Origin: Chloroflexota bacterium
GTDB lineage: Bacteria > Chloroflexota > Anaerolineae > B4-G1 > DUEL01
DNA: 64,000 nt
Assembly: GCA_014874475.1 (NCBI GenBank)
Contig: JADBJJ010000023.1
Span: forward strand, 123,501 to 187,500
Direction: 5' to 3'
Shown: positions 17,501 through 25,941 of the stretch, one piece after another
Numbering within the stretch: position 1 is the first letter of the stretch
Layout of the letters: each line of letters starts with the position of its first letter
Notes under the pieces: model-generated
Seen by the model: the letters and a program-made list of their open reading frames with translations, nothing else
What the model was told of the DNA's origin: nothing
The model's database searches: none
Program-made: the position numbers and the translations under genes

Positions 17501-19581
17501 GGCGGTTGCTTCTCCAGCCACCGCCGCATATTCTCCATGTCCACCCCGCGCCCGCCGACAATTTCCCGCATCTCCCCTTGCAACAGGTGGATGGCAGCCA
17601 GGTCAAAGGAAATGAGTTGCTCCAGTTGGTCCAACAGCCGGTCCGTGACCTCCTTCAAGTCCAGGGTGGAGCCGACGACGCGGGCAATCTCCTGCAGCGT
17701 GTCGGCGACGAAGCGGCGCCGCTGCTCCATCTGGTAGAGGCGGGCGCTCTCCAGCGCCAGGGCTACCTGCTCGCTGACGGCCTGGACCAAAGCAATCTCG
17801 TCCTCCGTCCAGGGGCGGGCTTCATCGGTCTCCTCCAACGTGATGGCGCCGATGACCTGGTCGTGCAAACGGAGAGGCGCGGCGATGACAGACCGACCAT
17901 TATCCGGCTCGCTGAGGGCGACGACCTCCCCCTGCCACAGCGCCTCTTCCACCGCCGGAACGGGCGGCGGAGTCTCCGTCGGGGTCATCGCCACACCGTC
18001 ATAGACCAAAGCAGGCGGGAAACCCTCCAATCGTCCCCACGCCTCGCGGACCCGCTCCCCGTAGAGAGTGCGGAGTTCCTCCAGCGCCCGGCGGCTCTCT
18101 TCCAGGAGGTGCGCGTTCTCAATGGCCAGCGCGATCTGGTCGGCCATCGTCTGCAGAACCGCCACGTCCTCTTCGCTGAAGGCCGCCGGTTCTTCGGACT
18201 GCACATCCAGTACACCGATGATCCGATCCCCCACTTTCAGCGGCAGGGCCATCTCGGAGTGAGTCAGCGGCAGGTCGGGGTTGTCAAAAAAAACGGCATC
18301 GGCGCCCACATCCAGCGCAATGCGGGGCTCACCCGTCCCTGCAACATAGCCCACAATTCCCACCTGGCCCACTTTCAACCGATGGCCCCGGGCCAGCATC
18401 CGCTGCCCACCCTCGGAGGAGGCGGCCTGCAGGACCGCATACTCTCCGGCCTCATCCACCAGGAAGATGCCCGCGTGGTAGAAGCCGAAGCGGTCGGAGA
18501 TGAGACGGACGGTCTCGTTCAGCAGGGTATCCAGATCGCGGATTTCTGCGGCGCGGCGGGCGACGATGGCCGCCGCTTCCAGTTGATCCGTCCGGCGGGC
18601 CAGGTCGGCAGTGCGTTGAGCGACCCGATTCTCCAGCGTGTCCATCGCCTCCCGGATTCGCTGAGAGGCTTCCAAAAAGGCCCGCGCCAGGACGCCGATT
18701 TCGTCTGGCCTGACCAGCGACGATTGCAACTCCCTCCTATCCAAAATTTTGCCTTTCTCTATCTCCGCCGCCCAATCCACAAGGTCCTGCAAGGGGCGAA
18801 TCCGCCGGTTCACTTCCCGGCTCATCCAAAAGAAACCCGCAAGAGCCAACGAAAAGGCCAGAGCAGTGATTCCTGCCAGAGTAATGACCTGGTTGACCAG
18901 CCGGTTTCTATAGTCCCGACGCAGGCTCTCCGCGTACTCCTGCATCTGCACTACGGGGCGAGAGAACTCGTCAATGTATGTAGTCGCGGCAATCATCAGC
19001 GTCTGGCCGTGGAAAGGAACCCGGACCGGGGTCATCGTCATGTACTTCTGACGAATAGAGCCATCGGGTTCCAGCCAGTCGTAGTAACCGGAGACCTCCA
19101 CTCCCGCCAGGCTGGGCTCAAAAATGGCCCACCAGGAAGGAAGCTGGTCCTTCAGAAACTCCATCTTCTGGTCAATCAGCGCCGGGTTAGGGTGAATGCG
19201 CATAATGCCGGTACCGGCCTCATAGAGACATGCGTATCCCGTCTCTCCGACTGGCTGCATAGCGATTTTGACAAATGCCGGGTCGGACTGGAGATCGCGC
19301 ATAGTGGCTTCGGGATGGGCCGCCAGGTATATCTCCACCTGGGTGGCCACGTCCCGGGCGACGGTCTGGATATACTGCTCGCCCAATTGCTGGAGGTGCT
19401 TCTCCGCCTGGGTAGTGATTCCCTGGGCCAGTGTATTTAAGATCCACAGCGAATTCTGGGCACCCAAGACTAACGCCCCGATCAGAATCAAGATGGCCAG
19501 CAGATAGGGCACAATCGCCAGCCCGTAAAGCGCTCTAAATTGCTGAACTATTGAACGAACACGCGGAACGGATGGCTTCAT
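11542..19581 (-). CDS. Giant hybrid sensor histidine kinase: Cache-HAMP-(GAF)x11-HisKA-HATPase-REC-REC
   Basis: This 2679-residue protein senses signals and relays phosphate. Approximate order: TM1 (~15-45), extracytoplasmic Cache-like domain (~46-228), TM2 (~229-253), HAMP (~254-308), then eleven GAF-type modules between ~335 and ~2165, of which the second (~540-620) lacks its N-terminal half. Most GAF modules end in an ENARLFEE-type helix. The kinase core has NMSHELRTPL with phospho-acceptor H2186, N-box NLVSNAAKF, G1 DSGIGIPP, and G2 GGTGLGL. Two receivers follow, with acceptors D2481 (TLDVMMPG) and D2602 (VLDLMMPE). It is the last gene of a ten-gene operon; its GGAGG site overlaps the end of the previous gene, whose stop is three bases upstream. 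Ligands of the GAF modules are unknown: I see no phytochrome-type chromophore site that I could defend. Confidence 0.93.
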   Translation of the reverse strand: MKPSVPRVRSIVQQFRALYGLAIVPYLLAILILIGALVLGAQNSLWILNTLAQGITTQAEKHLQQLGEQYIQTVARDVATQVEIYLAAHPEATMRDLQSDPAFVKIAMQPVGETGYACLYEAGTGIMRIHPNPALIDQKMEFLKDQLPSWWAIFEPSLAGVEVSGYYDWLEPDGSIRQKYMTMTPVRVPFHGQTLMIAATTYIDEFSRPVVQMQEYAESLRRDYRNRLVNQVITLAGITALAFSLALAGFFWMSREVNRRIRPLQDLVDWAAEIEKGKILDRRELQSSLVRPDEIGVLARAFLEASQRIREAMDTLENRVAQRTADLARRTDQLEAAAIVARRAAEIRDLDTLLNETVRLISDRFGFYHAGIFLVDEAGEYAVLQAASSEGGQRMLARGHRLKVGQVGIVGYVAGTGEPRIALDVGADAVFFDNPDLPLTHSEMALPLKVGDRIIGVLDVQSEEPAAFSEEDVAVLQTMADQIALAIENAHLLEESRRALEELRTLYGERVREAWGRLEGFPPALVYDGVAMTPTETPPPVPAVEEALWQGEVVALSEPDNGRSVIAAPLRLHDQVIGAITLEETDEARPWTEDEIALVQAVSEQVALALESARLYQMEQRRRFVADTLQEIARVVGSTLDLKEVTDRLLDQLEQLISFDLAAIHLLQGEMREIVGGRGVDMENMRRWLEKQPPASQDPLLAEVIQTRAPVVIADTRVDPRWKRRSARSAMAVPMILEEEIIGFLLIDHHQPYMYNEETAALANAVATQAAVAVQNARLFEEARRTAKQMQALYETGRALSATLEEEQVIRAILETVYRLMDCEFAIVSLVDESAGTIGFRHGIWGGNFDLYPEWVDQAQYPLDYPDIVADVYRTGRTEILTGWDDRFNREIWEKYGHERYLRVFMPIRFQDRNIGVLEVSWDRGRKDRVTEEELRLLSTLVDQTAIAIQNARLYSEARERAMEQEGLARIAALAVSTLDLEPLLEGLLREAMPLVESEGAALVLYDEEARRLRVQLTLLQGEFLPETRDWEIPMDAPGMEQSIFARGGVYYSNLGLSDPNLIPAYLPYMERLGVRNFCGVALRVRDQSIGELYFVNRARGFGRDEVRLAQAIAGYIANALANASLFREARLRAEELAVLNELGQALTAQLDVQQVLEEAYRGASRLLDTTNFYIAFYDLQQEMVSFPLDIEENERRPYRERPFANGLTEYIIRSRKPVLIEEDLPARLQEMGVDQIGRTAQSWLGVPLMVGDQVLGVMTVQSYTTPRAYDRHDQDLFTAIASQVAIALQNARLFEQTRQTLAETAALYQAARAISEATSVEGIVRGAAEVARLLGFTACSLAVATLTDPDGVPTHGDIYPLVAAGEDWMALPPMQAFPIADRRAARRVLDEPDLVLIYADVEDPDADIPDEVRETARNMGMRGIVTAGLSIFGRALGFLSFISPNPVTRISQEHIRRIRTVADQMAVALENRRLLEETARRAARLATAAEVSGAASSILSLDELLPQAVELIRQRFDLYYVGIFLLDETGRWAVLRAGTGEAGRQMLEMGHKLEVGGRSMIGWCTANVKARIALDVGAEPIRFDNPLLSHTRSEMAFPLVSRGRVIGAMTIQSDRPAAFVEEDITALQTMADQLATAIENARLFAETSQTLMETRELFETGQAIGAATTPAEVAQALIRYVARAGLDLARVLTVDPPDAPTHVVMGEYWTVDGRPVHPYGTRLPLADFGLRQFIQPSEAITVEDIYTDDRVDDRARTILEVLRLRSFALVPISIGQRILGMLLMGRSTPYVYPERLIRNLWTLCGQAAIAMENLRLLEETRRRAQELEAINEIGRTISSVLDPQAVMRQIVDITKSRFGYYFVGVLLMEDRHLVFEDGSTIGSTERRLQPRSVTLDIDRPGIVTDAARLGQPMLVNDVLSDPRFITVPELSATRAELVVPIEVKGRIIGVLDVQSDRPYAFAQADVLLMTSLASQAGVALENARLFAEMEAEARRRALISEVLQVAATTMTPHELLRRSAEAISRQLEMPTFVMEWMPEIESLRLIAARNADGSEIPLPRPDARMNRQQAALMGDALFRPGVTVLRDIPHLASGRMVGIARQWGLIDAALAPMVIRGQPLGLLALGRPAGHPPIDDNETEFLNIVAANLSVAWENARLYQEAVETAERLREVDRLKSQFLANMSHELRTPLNSIIGFSRVILKGIDGPITEQQRQDLEAIFNSGQHLLGLINDILDISKIEAGKMELTFEPTDLQEIIRGVMSTAIALVKDKPIELQQSVPADLPIITADNRRVRQVLLNLVSNAAKFTDQGFIRVEARVDGDFVAISVSDSGIGIPPEKLPHIFEAFTQVDASPSRKYGGTGLGLTITKSFVELHGGRIWVESELGKGCTFTFTLPIQGPLHIRAEAEPKAEEAALQEAIAPAPEVPGRVILCVDDDEGVITLFRRYLDKQGYRVVGLSDPFRVVEEARRIRPFAITLDVMMPGKDGWQVIQELKADPETRDIPVIMCTIVGEKGRGLSLGAADYLVKPILEQDLLAALDRLDREEGRHRILVVDDQSDDRNLLRRMIESYEGYEVIEAGSGQEAILLVRQRRPHIVVLDLMMPEMDGFAVLEALKADESTRSIPIIVVTAKELTERDRQVLNNRIEALIQKGVLRSEELLEDVATALRKLERSLVR
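18125..18473 (-). repeat. 349-bp perfect direct repeat, copy 1 (in giant kinase GAF1)
   Basis: Base-for-base comparison shows identity with 20207-20555, a constant offset of 2082, including the run of eight A. The copies differ immediately on both sides. It covers most of the GAF1 coding segment. Confidence 0.93.
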
Positions 19582-19584
19582 CTC

Positions 19585-21672
19585 TCACTCCTCCGGGCCG
19601 GTTATGGGTGTTCTGGCCGGGTCGGCGGTTCCCCGTCCCTCGCGGTGCTGGGAGCCAATCCGCACAATCACCCGGTCCACTCCCAGAACGGCGCCCAGTT
19701 CTCGCGCCGCCGTGCGCAGGACGGTCTCCGGGTCCATAGAGGCGCGCACCCGGGCCGTGATTTCGGCAATCCGGCGGTCCCGCTCGGCGTGGCGGCGGGT
19801 CTCTTCCAGGAGGCGGGCGTTCTCCAGGGCCAGGGCCAGCCGGTCGGCGATGGCCCCCACCATCTGGACCACCTCCGGCGATACCTGCGGAGTCGCAAAG
19901 CGGAGGTTCAACACGCCGACCACCTGACCGCGCAGTTTCATCGGGACGGCCAGAAGGGTACCGACCACCCGACCGTCACCCTCTTCGCGAATGGGCTGGA
20001 GGACCGAACGGCCCTCCGAAAGGGCCCTGTGGGCCTCTTCCGGTAATTCCTCTACCGGCTCAGGGATCAGGCGGCGGTAGCGGCGGCCCGTCCATCGGCG
20101 GACCCGCCGCATGGCCCGCCAGGCCTCCCGGGTATATTCCCCATAGACCCGCTCCAGTTCTTGCATCGTTCGTTGCATCTGCTCCATAGTGCGGCCGTTT
20201 TCTATCGCCAGCGCGATCTGGTCGGCCATCGTCTGCAGAACCGCCACGTCCTCTTCGCTGAAGGCCGCCGGTTCTTCGGACTGCACATCCAGTACACCGA
20301 TGATCCGATCCCCCACTTTCAGCGGCAGGGCCATCTCGGAGTGAGTCAGCGGCAGGTCGGGGTTGTCAAAAAAAACGGCATCGGCGCCCACATCCAGCGC
20401 AATGCGGGGCTCACCCGTCCCTGCAACATAGCCCACAATTCCCACCTGGCCCACTTTCAACCGATGGCCCCGGGCCAGCATCCGCTGCCCACCCTCGGAG
20501 GAGGCGGCCTGCAGGACCGCATACTCTCCGGCCTCATCCACCAGGAAGATGCCCGTATGGTAGAAACCAAAGCGGTCGGAGATGAGGCGAACGGTCTGGT
20601 TCAGCAGGGTATCCATGTCGCGGATTTCTGCGGCGCGGTGGGCGACGATGGCCGCCGCTTCCAGTTGAGCCGTCCGGCGGGCCAGGTCGGCAGTGCGTTG
20701 CATTACCTGCTCCTCCAGGCCGGTTTGAAGCATTTGCAGTTGGCTGACCATCTGGTTGAAAGCGAGGGTCAAGCGGCCCGTTTCGTCGGTGGAGATCAGT
20801 TCTCCCCGGCGGCTCAGGTCGCCTTTTTCCACTTCGGCCATTGCGAGCGTAAGGCGCTGAATAGGTCGGGCGATGAGACGGGCCAAGAGGAGAGAAAAAC
20901 CAATACCCAGGAACAGGCTCAGGAGGCTAACTAACAGGATGTGGCCCTGCATGGTTTGCAGGACTAACACGGGGTTGGCTCCGGGAGCCACCGCCTGTTC
21001 GCTCTTGCGATAAGCGATCGTCCCAACCATCAGAAGCGCAGATAGGATCAGAGCCGTGTACACAACCAGTATCCGGGTCTGAATCCTCGGACCTACCAGG
21101 TACTGCGGACGGAGGGAGGAGGAGTATGAGAATATCTCCTGGCGCACCGGCCAGAGAAGCCACTCGATTATGAAATAGTAATAAAGAGTGATCCAGGTGG
21201 TGGCAACGAAACCGGCGATGAAGAAGTAGGGAAGAGAGGACGGTCGGATACCCACCAGCATATAAGACAGAGCGATGCCGGGTATGACTACGATCAGGCT
21301 CGTGTTGACGAAAGCAAAGCGGGCAAAGCGCCAGGGGAAGGATGTCGCCTCCCGCCAGACTGCTTCCTCTTCCCCGGCAGGCAGGTGGCCTGGATACCGC
21401 AGGGCTTCTCGCATACGGGCAGTGGCTCGCAGGGTATATAGAATCCCGGAGGCATTCGCAATGGTTATAAGGATCATCACCAGGACAACCAGGGAAAGGG
21501 TTTGCTCCTGGGTCAGCATCACCGTTGCCAGGACATAGTAGACACCAATGGCGGCGGCTGGCAGGGAGGCAATTTCAGCCAGCGCCATCATGCGCCAGAT
21601 GTATTGCGCTCTCCAGCGGGAGAGGAATCGGCTTATCAGTAACCAGTCCAGACGGATTCCTTGTTTGCTCAT
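19585..21672 (-). CDS. Membrane GAF sensor protein without output domain (receptor E)
   Basis: The 695-residue protein has about four hydrophobic segments in the first ~200 residues, two more by ~275, then HAMP (~275-325), one full GAF (~334-495), an N-truncated GAF (~560-630) and a half-GAF tail (~632-695). No histidine kinase, cyclase, EAL or methyl-accepting domain is present, so it must signal through partners. Its GAF coding DNA contains a 349-bp tract identical to the giant kinase gene. The start chosen is ATG 21672, eight bases after AGGTGG; an upstream ATG at 21705 lacks such a site. It sits between two other sensor genes of the operon. Confidence 0.85.
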   Translation of the reverse strand: MSKQGIRLDWLLISRFLSRWRAQYIWRMMALAEIASLPAAAIGVYYVLATVMLTQEQTLSLVVLVMILITIANASGILYTLRATARMREALRYPGHLPAGEEEAVWREATSFPWRFARFAFVNTSLIVVIPGIALSYMLVGIRPSSLPYFFIAGFVATTWITLYYYFIIEWLLWPVRQEIFSYSSSLRPQYLVGPRIQTRILVVYTALILSALLMVGTIAYRKSEQAVAPGANPVLVLQTMQGHILLVSLLSLFLGIGFSLLLARLIARPIQRLTLAMAEVEKGDLSRRGELISTDETGRLTLAFNQMVSQLQMLQTGLEEQVMQRTADLARRTAQLEAAAIVAHRAAEIRDMDTLLNQTVRLISDRFGFYHTGIFLVDEAGEYAVLQAASSEGGQRMLARGHRLKVGQVGIVGYVAGTGEPRIALDVGADAVFFDNPDLPLTHSEMALPLKVGDRIIGVLDVQSEEPAAFSEEDVAVLQTMADQIALAIENGRTMEQMQRTMQELERVYGEYTREAWRAMRRVRRWTGRRYRRLIPEPVEELPEEAHRALSEGRSVLQPIREEGDGRVVGTLLAVPMKLRGQVVGVLNLRFATPQVSPEVVQMVGAIADRLALALENARLLEETRRHAERDRRIAEITARVRASMDPETVLRTAARELGAVLGVDRVIVRIGSQHREGRGTADPARTPITGPEE
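20207..20555 (-). repeat. 349-bp perfect direct repeat, copy 2 (in receptor E GAF)
   Basis: Identical to 18125-18473, including silent positions. The homologous GAF in receptor D (about 22265-22615) is similar but shows many silent and coding differences, so the identity is a recent event specific to these two genes. Confidence 0.93.
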
Positions 21673-21720
21673 TTCATCCACCTGCTTATCTTCTCCCGGT
21701 AACAACGGCAGCCGCGCATA

Positions 21721-23586
21721 TCACCGCCTGCGCCGCCCTGTTGCCGGAGCCAATTCTTCCTGTCCACCCACATACACGGCGACCTCTGCCACCTCCGGCA
21801 GCCGGGCCAGTTCCCGGACTGCTGCATCCAGAAGGGCGTCCGTATCCAGGGAGCGGGTCAGACGAGAGGTTATCTCGCTGAGCATCTGCTCTCGGGCGGC
21901 CCGACTCTCGGTCTCCGTGATCAGGCGGGCATTCTCCAGCGCCAAGGCAATCTGCTCACCGATTTCCTCCGCCAACCGCTGTTCTTCCGGCGACCATGGG
22001 GGCTGCTCCTCTGTGCGCTGCAGCAGAATGGACCCAATGGTCTGTCCCCAGAGGCGGATGGGCACCGCCAGCCGACGACCGTCCTCCTCGCCAGCCAGCA
22101 CGACCGGCGCTGGGAGCGGTTCCACATCCACTCCAGTGTAACGGTAAACAGCCAGGCGAGAAGATGCCACCATCCTCCATGCCTCCCGCGCCCGCTCTCC
22201 ATACAGTCGCCCGAGTTCCTCCAGCGCCCGGCGGCTCTCTTCCAGGAGGTGCGCATTCTCAATGGCCAGCGCGATCTGGTCGGCCATCGTCTGCAGAACC
22301 GCCACGTCTTCCTGGGTGAAGGCTTCCGGCTCCACCGATTGCACATCCAGCACGCCGATCACTCGCTCTCCCACTTTCAGCGGTACTGCCATCTCCGAAC
22401 GAGTGAGCGGCAGGTCGGGGTTGTCAAAGAAAACGGCATCGGCGCCCACATCCAGCGCAATACGGGGCTCACCCGTCCCTGCAACATAGCCCACAATTCC
22501 CACCCGGCCCACTTTCAACCGATGGCCTCGGGCCAGCATCCGCTGTCCACCCTCGGAGGAGGCGGCCTGCAGAATTGCATACTCTCCGGCCTCATCCACC
22601 AGGAAAATGCCCGCATGGTAGAAGCCAAAGCGGTCAGAGATGAGGCGGACGGTCTGGTTCAGCAAGGTATCCATGTCGCGGATTTCTGCGGCGCGGCGGG
22701 CGACAGTGGCCGCCGCCTCCAGTTGGGATGTCCGGCGGGATAGGTCGGCAGTGCGCTGGGCCACCAGCCGCTCCAGGCCAGTGTAGAGTCTCTGGAGTTC
22801 GGAAGCCATGTCGTTGAAAGTTCGAGCCAGGAAGCGGAACTCCTCCAGGCCCTGGACAGGGACCCGTTCTTCCAAACGGCCTGCCGCCAGCCGCCCGGCG
22901 GAATCGGAGAGGATGCGGACTCCGGTGATCACCCCCCTTAGAACCAGAACAGCCGCACCTGCCGCGACCAGAATCACCGCCACTGTCACCAGCGGGACAA
23001 TGACGAGCACTCGCCAGGCCGCCGTTTGGGCCTCTGCCCGGGCCCGCTCATGCTGCTCCCGGGCTCGTATAACCATCCTTTCCGCTTCCTGATCCAGCAA
23101 CTGATGGTTGACTGCCAATTCAGCCAGCAGATAGGGGATCCAATCCTGATTACCTGCACTTACATAATAGAGAATCTGGCGAGTGGAATGCATCACATTG
23201 GCTATATTGCTGGCTACATAGTTCATACTCTCCCGAAGTTCGCTACCCGGAGGAAGAGACCGGGCCTGCTCCAGCAAGACCCGCTGGTACATCTCCAGCG
23301 TGACCAGAAAGGGAGATACGTCACGATGCATCTGTTCGTAGGCCATTCCCCTCATCACATCTTCATGGACGGTCAGAACCAGGCCCGTTACCTGGTTAGC
23401 CACCGAGAGGGCCGTCTCCAGATATGTGGTCGTCTCTCCCATTACGATCACGGCCTCGCGGATGCGGAGCAGTTGTATACCTGTAACAACCCCGCCAATA
23501 ATGGCGATGATCGCCAGGAACAGGGCTAGGCCAGCTAGCCGTCCACCCAGGGTGTTCAGAAACTGCCGGAAGGAAAATCGTTCCAT
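21721..23586 (-). CDS. Membrane HAMP-GAF sensor protein without output domain (receptor D)
   Basis: The 621-residue protein has TM1 (~15-38), a helical extracytoplasmic domain of ~150 residues (four-helix-bundle type, few Cys), TM2 (~192-217), HAMP (~218-270), a full GAF (~292-445), an N-truncated GAF (~505-560) and a half-GAF tail that ends in a basic stretch (GRRRR). This layout matches a chemoreceptor or kinase input half, but no kinase or MCP signalling hairpin follows. ATG 23586 has GGAGG upstream. A GACCGTC/GACGGTC hairpin lies in the 60-base gap before it. Confidence 0.85.
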   Translation of the reverse strand: MERFSFRQFLNTLGGRLAGLALFLAIIAIIGGVVTGIQLLRIREAVIVMGETTTYLETALSVANQVTGLVLTVHEDVMRGMAYEQMHRDVSPFLVTLEMYQRVLLEQARSLPPGSELRESMNYVASNIANVMHSTRQILYYVSAGNQDWIPYLLAELAVNHQLLDQEAERMVIRAREQHERARAEAQTAAWRVLVIVPLVTVAVILVAAGAAVLVLRGVITGVRILSDSAGRLAAGRLEERVPVQGLEEFRFLARTFNDMASELQRLYTGLERLVAQRTADLSRRTSQLEAAATVARRAAEIRDMDTLLNQTVRLISDRFGFYHAGIFLVDEAGEYAILQAASSEGGQRMLARGHRLKVGRVGIVGYVAGTGEPRIALDVGADAVFFDNPDLPLTRSEMAVPLKVGERVIGVLDVQSVEPEAFTQEDVAVLQTMADQIALAIENAHLLEESRRALEELGRLYGERAREAWRMVASSRLAVYRYTGVDVEPLPAPVVLAGEEDGRRLAVPIRLWGQTIGSILLQRTEEQPPWSPEEQRLAEEIGEQIALALENARLITETESRAAREQMLSEITSRLTRSLDTDALLDAAVRELARLPEVAEVAVYVGGQEELAPATGRRRR

Positions 23587-23608
23587 ATGAAGATACCTCC
23601 ATTGGGGC

Positions 23609-23633
23609 GACCGTCACATTCCGGGGGACGGTC
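23609..23633 (-). repeat. Intergenic inverted repeat between receptors C and D
   Basis: GACCGTC (23609-23615) pairs with GACGGTC (23627-23633). It carries the same GGTGACC-type core as the hairpins at 5992 and 11459. In an operon it could set the ratio of upstream to downstream mRNA. Confidence 0.5.
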
Positions 23634-23646
23634 ACCTGACCTCACC

Positions 23647-25941
23647 TCACACCTGCCCGTCCCCTCTGTGCAATTGAATGATCCCCTCCGCTGCCCGAAA
23701 GGCCTGCCCCAGTTCCCGGACCGCAGTGCGCATGATGGTTTCTACATCGGTAGAGGCACGAACGCGGGCAGAGATTTCGGCACGGATGCGCTCCCATTCG
23801 GCCCGACGCCGGGTCTCCTCAAAGAGGCGCATCCGCTCCAGAGCCAGCGCTGCCTGGTCAGCCAGCGTCCGGTACAGGCGGACTTCCCGGTCCGTGAAGG
23901 GATAAGGCCCAGAGAGGGATTCCACCATCAACCATCCCAGTAGCCGCTCGCCGGTCATCAGCGGGATACCCAGGATGGCCCGAACGCCCAGGATGTTCAT
24001 AAACACATGCCGGGATACTTCGTCCACACCGGGGTATGTGGCCGCGTCCGGAATGACGACCGGTTCAGTGATCCGCCGGGCGATGAAGGGAATCTGGACC
24101 GCACTCCAGCGGCGGCCCAGCGAGGGAGACCGTTCCTGCCCGCGATCCCAGGCCGCCACCACGTCCAGCATTAGATTGTCCGGCGGGCTCTGAGGATCTA
24201 AAATCGCCAGCACGCAGCGGCCAATCCCCGGCGCCACGACATGATCCACAAAGGCGCGCAGCACCTCGTCAGGGGTACTGGCCGTGCTAATGGCCTGACT
24301 GGCCCGGTAGAGGGATTCCATCTCCGCCAGCGTCCGCCGGGTCTCCTGGAAGAGGCGGGCGCTCTCCAGCGCCAGCGCGGCCTGCTCCGCCACCGACTGG
24401 GCCAGGGCGACATCCTCACCGGTGGGAGGCCGATCGGGAAGGGCCAGCGCCACTTGCCCGATGGTCTCCCCCGTTGCCAGTTGGAGGGGGATCGTGAGAG
24501 CAGGCGAACTCCCTTCGGGAGGAGAAGCCCGTTCCCTGGGTCTCACCTCTACGCCGTCATAAATATAGCCCCAGGTGGGCCGTTCGGAGACCATCTGCCC
24601 CCACTCCTGGCGGGCGTACTCCCGGCTCAGAGCCTCCACCTCCCGCAGACGGTCCTGGACCTCCGCCAGCATACGGGCATTCTCAATGGCCAGTGCAATC
24701 TGGTCGGCCATTGTCTGCAGAACCACCACATCCTCATCGGTAAACGCGGCGGCCTCCACGGACTGGACGTCCAGAACGCCGATGACCTGCCCACCCACCT
24801 TCAGCGGCAGGGCCATCTCGGAGCGGGTGTGGGGGAGGTCGGGGTTGCTGAAGAAGACGGCATCCTCGCCCACATCCAGCGCAATACGGGGCTTCCCCGT
24901 ACCCGCCACATATCCGACAATCCCCATCTCCCCGACAGCCAGCCGGTGGCCATAGGCCAGCATCCGCTGGCCGCCCTCTGAAGAGGCCGCTCGCAGGACA
25001 GCATACTCTCCGGCCTCGTCTATCAGGAAAATACCAGCATGATAGAAGCCAAAGCGCTCCGAGATCAGCCGAACAGTCTCATTCAGCAAAGTGTCCACGT
25101 CGCGGATTTCGGCGGCGCGGCGGGCAATGGTGGAGGCCGCCTCCAGTTGGGCCGTCCGGCGGGCCAGGTCGCGGTTGACCTCCTGCAGGCGGAGCGAAGT
25201 CTCCGCCAGTTCACGGGTTCGCTCCTCCACCCGTTTCTCCAACTCCTGGGTCAACTCCCTCAAGGGGTTAAAGAGTTGTTGGTTTAGCACCGCGTAGGCC
25301 AGAATAATCATCACAAGCAGTGTCGTCAGGCTAAGAGACGGAAAGTTCACCTGGATGATGGAAAAGACCAGAGCGGAGAGCAGCATCAGAATGAACGCCG
25401 CCATTAGGTAATATTCCCGGATTCGCCGCCGCTCCTGCCACAGTAGAACGAGACTCAGGATAGGACCGAGCACCTGGGGCAGAGAGAGCACAAAACTGAG
25501 CGGCGTGCGGTCCCAGGATACCGTTCCAGAAGGAGTAATATGTACGTTATAGACGATCTGGTGGCGGAAAAGAGGGACGGCTATAAGGCCAATTCCAACC
25601 AATCCCAGGAGGCTGCCCCAGTAGGGCCAGCGGGCCTTCGTCTGCGCATAAGCCGCGCTGAAGGCCAGCATCAACGGAGCAATCAGGAGGAATGCCAGTG
25701 AAGAGATTTCCATCCAGAACTGCTGGACGGGGCCTGCCTGCCAGACTCGCCAGAGGGAAATGCGCAACAAGACCCCTGTGCCCGCCCACAGAGCGAAAGT
25801 CAGCATCAGCAGGATGAAAAGCAGGTTCACCCGCCGACGGACACCGGCACCCAGCACAATCGGGGTTAGCCCGATGGAAATGATCGCCACCGCCCCGTAG
25901 ACAATCAGGTCAATCCAGAATGCACTCATCTGGACGTTCAT
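23647..25941 (-). CDS. 7TM-type GAF sensor protein without output domain (receptor C)
   Basis: The 764-residue protein begins with about seven hydrophobic segments (residues 1-225) like the N-terminal 7TM region of some histidine kinases, then a coiled coil (NPLRELTQELEKRVEERTRE), a full GAF (~265-425), an N-truncated GAF (~487-534), another full GAF (~545-705) and a half-GAF tail (~710-764). There is no catalytic output domain. Its ATG at 25941 overlaps the stop of the previous gene (ATGA), and AGGAGGTGG precedes it, so translation is coupled. Confidence 0.85.
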   Translation of the reverse strand: MNVQMSAFWIDLIVYGAVAIISIGLTPIVLGAGVRRRVNLLFILLMLTFALWAGTGVLLRISLWRVWQAGPVQQFWMEISSLAFLLIAPLMLAFSAAYAQTKARWPYWGSLLGLVGIGLIAVPLFRHQIVYNVHITPSGTVSWDRTPLSFVLSLPQVLGPILSLVLLWQERRRIREYYLMAAFILMLLSALVFSIIQVNFPSLSLTTLLVMIILAYAVLNQQLFNPLRELTQELEKRVEERTRELAETSLRLQEVNRDLARRTAQLEAASTIARRAAEIRDVDTLLNETVRLISERFGFYHAGIFLIDEAGEYAVLRAASSEGGQRMLAYGHRLAVGEMGIVGYVAGTGKPRIALDVGEDAVFFSNPDLPHTRSEMALPLKVGGQVIGVLDVQSVEAAAFTDEDVVVLQTMADQIALAIENARMLAEVQDRLREVEALSREYARQEWGQMVSERPTWGYIYDGVEVRPRERASPPEGSSPALTIPLQLATGETIGQVALALPDRPPTGEDVALAQSVAEQAALALESARLFQETRRTLAEMESLYRASQAISTASTPDEVLRAFVDHVVAPGIGRCVLAILDPQSPPDNLMLDVVAAWDRGQERSPSLGRRWSAVQIPFIARRITEPVVIPDAATYPGVDEVSRHVFMNILGVRAILGIPLMTGERLLGWLMVESLSGPYPFTDREVRLYRTLADQAALALERMRLFEETRRRAEWERIRAEISARVRASTDVETIMRTAVRELGQAFRAAEGIIQLHRGDGQV

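Noticed and set aside
16456..19440. 994-residue open frame on the plus strand
   Set aside because: It is antisense to the giant kinase; high GC content keeps the opposite frame open. No motif or ribosome site.
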